Program-made: the position numbers and the translations under genes
NCBI RefSeq assembly: GCF_934636505.1
Contig: NZ_CAKUAL010000046.1
Location: 1 to 16,319 of the forward strand
DNA from: an uncultured Ellagibacter sp.
GTDB lineage: Bacteria; Actinomycetota; Coriobacteriia; Coriobacteriales; Eggerthellaceae
Length of the DNA: 16,319 bases
Direction of reading: 5' to 3'
In this document: one piece after another, positions 14,124 to 16,319 of the stretch
How the letters are laid out: every line of letters starts with the position of its first letter
Position numbering within the stretch: position 1 is the first letter of the stretch
The notes under the pieces: model-generated
Seen by the model: only the letters and a program-made list of their open reading frames with translations
Databases searched by the model: none
What the model was told of the DNA's origin: nothing

Positions 14124-14537
14124 ATGGCGACAGGCGACAACATTCGGCGGTATCGCAAGGCGAAGGGCTTTACGCAGGCCCAGCTCGCCGATGCCGTGGG
14201 GCTCACCGAGGGCGCGATCAGGCACTACGAGAGCGGCATCCGCGCGGTTAAGCCCGAGCTGCTGGAGAAGATCGCGAAGGCGCTCGGGGTCTCCGAGGGC
14301 GCGCTCAAGGACTACGGCGTCGAGACGTCGCAAGACCTCATGGCACTGCTGCTGCAGCTGGAGGGGGGCTACGGCCTCGTGCCCAGCGAGGACGGCATGG
14401 CCCTGGCGGTCGACCCCAAGGCGCCGCACGCCCCAAAGCTCGCGCGCTCGATCAAGTCCTGGGCGGAAAAGCGCGCAGATTTAGAGCGCGGCGAACTCGA
14501 TAAGGACGCTTACGCCGATTGGAAGGCCTCTTTCTGA
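14124..14537 (+). CDS. Cro/CI-type (HTH_3) repressor
   Basis: 137 aa from ATG 14124; AGGAGGG at 14113-14119. Residues 5-60 are a lambda-repressor-like helix-turn-helix (NIRRYRKAKGFTQAQLADAV, then GAIRHYESGIRAVKPELLEKIAKALGV). The C-terminal half (LMALLLQLEGGYGLVPSEDG, then KSWAEKRADLERGELDKDAY) is helical and probably mediates dimerisation; no LexA-type protease motif is seen, so it is not self-cleaving. It should bind the CGTAC-N6-GTACG sites and keep the integrase operon silent. The last 37 bp of this gene recur at 15777-15813. Confidence 0.9.
   Translation: MATGDNIRRYRKAKGFTQAQLADAVGLTEGAIRHYESGIRAVKPELLEKIAKALGVSEGALKDYGVETSQDLMALLLQLEGGYGLVPSEDGMALAVDPKAPHAPKLARSIKSWAEKRADLERGELDKDAYADWKASF
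14501..14537 (+). repeat. 37-bp direct repeat, copy in repressor 3' end
   Basis: TAAGGACG through the stop TGA is repeated at 15777-15813 with one mismatch (C/T at the eighth or ninth position). It encodes KDAYADWKASF and stop. Confidence 0.88.
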
Positions 14538-14556
14538 CATTCCCAAGGTCAAATTG

Positions 14557-14612
14557 AATCAAAAAAGTCGAACAGCCTCTGAAGATTTAGAGGCTGTTCG
14601 ACTTTTTTGATT
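14557..14612. terminator. Bidirectional rho-independent terminator
   Basis: A perfect 24-bp stem (14557-14580 with 14589-14612) includes AAAAAAGTCG and CGACTTTTTT, with an 8-nt loop. A runs on the left and T runs on the right make it work on both strands: it ends the repressor transcript (plus) and the lipoprotein transcript (minus). The stretch 14613-14752 that follows shows no gene. Confidence 0.92.
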
Positions 14613-14752
14613 TACGAATATGGCCGTTTTGGAAGTTCGTTTAAGGAACGGCTGCTCAATAACCCTTCTAGCGCAAAAAACACCGAAGGTTACACGTCGA
14701 GTCTGCTATGCGGCTGATTCTCGAAATAAGTTTTGCGTCGGTACAGCACGAC

Positions 14753-15652
14753 CTACTGCGCATTCAAAAAACAGTAGGAACTTCCAACAATGGCTCTAAA
14801 TTCGGACGCATTAACGTCGGTGACATACGGAATCGCAACACGTTTTGTCGAACCAATAGCGGGTATCTCGTAGTAGCCGCCCGTGGCAATTTCGTAGCCA
14901 GGGTATTCGTAGGAAAAGCTCGGTGAGGTCAAGTCGATTCCATCGGCGCTTTGAAGCATTGCCATGGAGCTGATATCGAGCCAATTGTCCATGGAGCTTT
15001 GTTTGGGTTCAACGGACTCATTCGTGAGTGTGCAGAGTAGATAACTGTAATTCTGATTTGCCGTATAGCCGTCGAACTGGCGGGCGCGTTCGGTAGACGC
15101 CTGGTCGACGACAAATCCCTCGAGTGCGATCTGTACATTTCCGCTGTCGGTTATGACGGTTTCCTTTTGACCGATGGTAAGCATGGGGCTGGCGGGTTTC
15201 TTCACGCTATCAAGAACTCTAGGATCATCGAACTTTAAGCCGTATTTCTCGGTGAGCTCGGAAACGATGTCAGCGACTTTAGCTCGTCCGGCAACGTATC
15301 CGTCGTTGTAGGCTGCAGCGTTATTGGGGTAGTCAACCAACCCCTGCTCCTGCATAGAAACCGCCTCTTGGTATTCGGAAACAAGTTTCGCAAAGTCTCT
15401 GTCTTCAAAGGCGTCCGCATCGATGTCCTTCAGCGCGTCAGCTTCTGCCTTAACGCCTCTCAGAAGATTCTCTCCACGCTCGGCAGGGCCGGAAAAGCCG
15501 GCTGTAGACTCCTCGTTCCAGGTGGTAACTCCGCTTTGAACAGCGTCAAGAAATGCCTCTTGGCGAGCTTTCTCTTCGCTGTTGCTGCAGCCGATGAGGC
15601 AAATTGAAAGTGCGAGCATGCAGACAGCCGCAAGAAGAAGTTTCTTCTTCAT
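14753..15652 (-). CDS. Secreted lipoprotein of unknown function
   Basis: 299 aa from ATG 15652, with AGGGGA 8 nt upstream. MKKKLLLAAVCMLALSICLIG-C is a signal peptide with lipobox LIGC (Cys at residue 22), so the protein is anchored to the outer face of the membrane. Residues 25-140 are helical and acidic. The C-terminal half (QIALEGFVVDQAS, then YSYLLCTLTNESVEP, and GGYYEIPAIGSTKRVAIPYV) is beta-rich and resembles the DUF4352/TeLPP-like immunoglobulin fold of Gram-positive lipoproteins; that match is tentative. Its DNA is visibly less GC-rich than the int and abiE genes, suggesting separate acquisition. It lies between the two 37-bp repeats and ends at the bidirectional terminator. Confidence 0.82.
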   Translation of the reverse strand: MKKKLLLAAVCMLALSICLIGCSNSEEKARQEAFLDAVQSGVTTWNEESTAGFSGPAERGENLLRGVKAEADALKDIDADAFEDRDFAKLVSEYQEAVSMQEQGLVDYPNNAAAYNDGYVAGRAKVADIVSELTEKYGLKFDDPRVLDSVKKPASPMLTIGQKETVITDSGNVQIALEGFVVDQASTERARQFDGYTANQNYSYLLCTLTNESVEPKQSSMDNWLDISSMAMLQSADGIDLTSPSFSYEYPGYEIATGGYYEIPAIGSTKRVAIPYVTDVNASEFRAIVGSSYCFLNAQ

Positions 15653-15776
15653 AGATGATCCCCTCAAAACAACGATTTAGTTCAACATCTGAATAGTATT
15701 ACTAGCTCCGTTGATTAGATAAGTGAAAGCCGGCTAATGGCTTATTTCGTTATTCGCTTGGACGCAATGCCGAGGG

Positions 15777-15813
15777 TAAGGACGTTTACGCCGATTGGAA
15801 GGCCTCTTTCTGA
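15777..15813 (+). repeat. 37-bp direct repeat, orphan copy of repressor 3' end
   Basis: 36 of 37 bases match 14501-14537, including the stop codon. Beyond the stop both copies continue with weaker similarity (CCCAAGGTCAAATTGA against CCCAGGTAAATTGA) and a GAACAGC...GCTGTTC inverted repeat. Upstream of 15777 no repressor coding sequence remains. Confidence 0.85.
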
Positions 15814-16240
15814 AATCTTCCCAGGTAAATTGACGTTTCCTTGTGAACAGCATCCGATTTTCCGGGGGGCTGTTCCATTATTCCCGTATGAAATTGGCGA
15901 CGCAGAAGCCCCGTTCGAGGAATAATTGCGTGCCAAAATACAGCAGGATACAAGGCGTTATTCGGCGACATTCGGGGTTGCCGAAACTGCGGAAACCGAT
16001 TTTCGCGTTTCTTTATTCCCGTTTGTTGACCTGGGCAAATGCAATTGAAAAGTGCTTGAATCCGCCTCGCAGTTTCAACTTAGTTTCGGCCGCGCGAAAT
16101 CGCCCCTCGGGGGACCCGAATTGTGAATTATTCCCGCAGGGCCCCATTATTCCCGTACCGCCGAGTACTCCGCCGTACCGCCCAGTAGGGGCATACGGGA
16201 ATAATTGTGACGTTTTCCCAGGTAGGAATGCAAAAAGAAA
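15814..16240. other. Gene-free region with clustered TTATTCCCG repeats
   Basis: No coding frame is supportable. TTATTCCCG occurs forward at 15878-15886, 16013-16021, 16128-16135 (context AATTATTCCCG), 16147-16155 and again at 16269-16276, and inverted at 16196-16206 (CGGGAATAATT), with a degenerate inverted copy near 15917-15927. CCGTACCGCCnAGTA is directly repeated at 16153-16167 and 16173-16187. The density suggests iteron-like protein-binding sites or a decayed repetitive element. Confidence 0.7.
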
Positions 16241-16266
16241 GCCTCCGAACCAGAGGGTTCGGAGGC
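16241..16266 (-). terminator. Rho-independent terminator for a gene beyond the right edge
   Basis: GCCTCCGAACC (16241-16251) pairs perfectly with GGTTCGGAGGC (16256-16266). On the minus strand the stem is followed by TTTCTTTTT, so it ends leftward transcription entering from the right of the window. Confidence 0.8.
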
Positions 16267-16319
16267 CGTTATTCCCGTTATTTCGCTGGTGGCTTTGCCC
16301 TGCGGCGATGCCGAAACAG

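Noticed and set aside
16120..16280. CRISPR array from the TTATTCCCG repeats
   Set aside because: Repeats are only about 9-11 bp, spacing is irregular, one is inverted, and no cas gene is near.

Overview
The window is high-GC DNA with good Shine-Dalgarno sites. It looks like a chromosomal segment of a strictly anaerobic, probably gut-associated actinobacterium of the Coriobacteriia (Eggerthellaceae/Coriobacteriaceae-like). That placement rests on base composition and gene content (hcp beside a Crp/Fnr regulator, Tn7/Mu-like and IS21-like elements in GC-rich form); no rRNA or tRNA gene is present to confirm it.

Positions 1-1907 are core-type: a 5' portion of hcp (hybrid cluster protein, minus strand, running off the left edge) divergent from a Crp/Fnr-family regulator, with two palindromes in the 95-bp gap. 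From about 1908 to the right edge everything looks accessory. Positions 1908-3019 hold no supportable gene and end in a rho-independent terminator. Next come a DUF3800 gene, a 5'-truncated HNH-nuclease fragment that begins right after the DUF3800 stop in the same frame, and a SAM methyltransferase.

The centre (about 4810-12444) is an AbiE-type abortive-infection locus wrecked by nested insertions. On the minus strand the order was int-associated relaxosome gene, abiEi, abiEii. The abiEii reading frame is split by a 5645-bp insertion (5345-10989) with TGT...ACA ends and a perfect 5-bp target duplication (CAAGG). This is an IS21-family element (istA, istB, a 71-aa downstream gene). Its own istA is split by a second, 3156-bp element (6521-9676) with TGTnGAAC ends and a 7-bp duplication (GAGAGCC). 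The inner element carries a zinc-ribbon DUF6431-like protein, an Mu/Tn552-like DDE transposase, a TniB/ExeA-like AAA+ ATPase (frameshifted) and a coupled 52-aa Cys-containing protein. Removing the inner element with one target copy restores an in-frame 406-codon istA; removing the whole IS21 composite restores an in-frame 331-aa AbiEii. The AbiE block is bordered by a 116-bp direct repeat (4810-4925 and 12329-12444, four mismatches) that is the 3' end of the mobC-like gene, and abiEi has lost its start codon at that border.

Positions 12326-14537 are the control and recombination end of an integrative element: mobC-like, tyrosine integrase and excisionase-like genes on the minus strand, divergent from a Cro/CI-type repressor. 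Three matching operators (CGTAC-N6-GTACG) overlap both divergent promoters and form a compact switch. A strong bidirectional terminator, a lipoprotein gene and a 37-bp repeat of the repressor 3' end follow. The last 500 bp have no gene but carry a cluster of TTATTCCCG motifs and a minus-strand terminator for a gene beyond the right edge.
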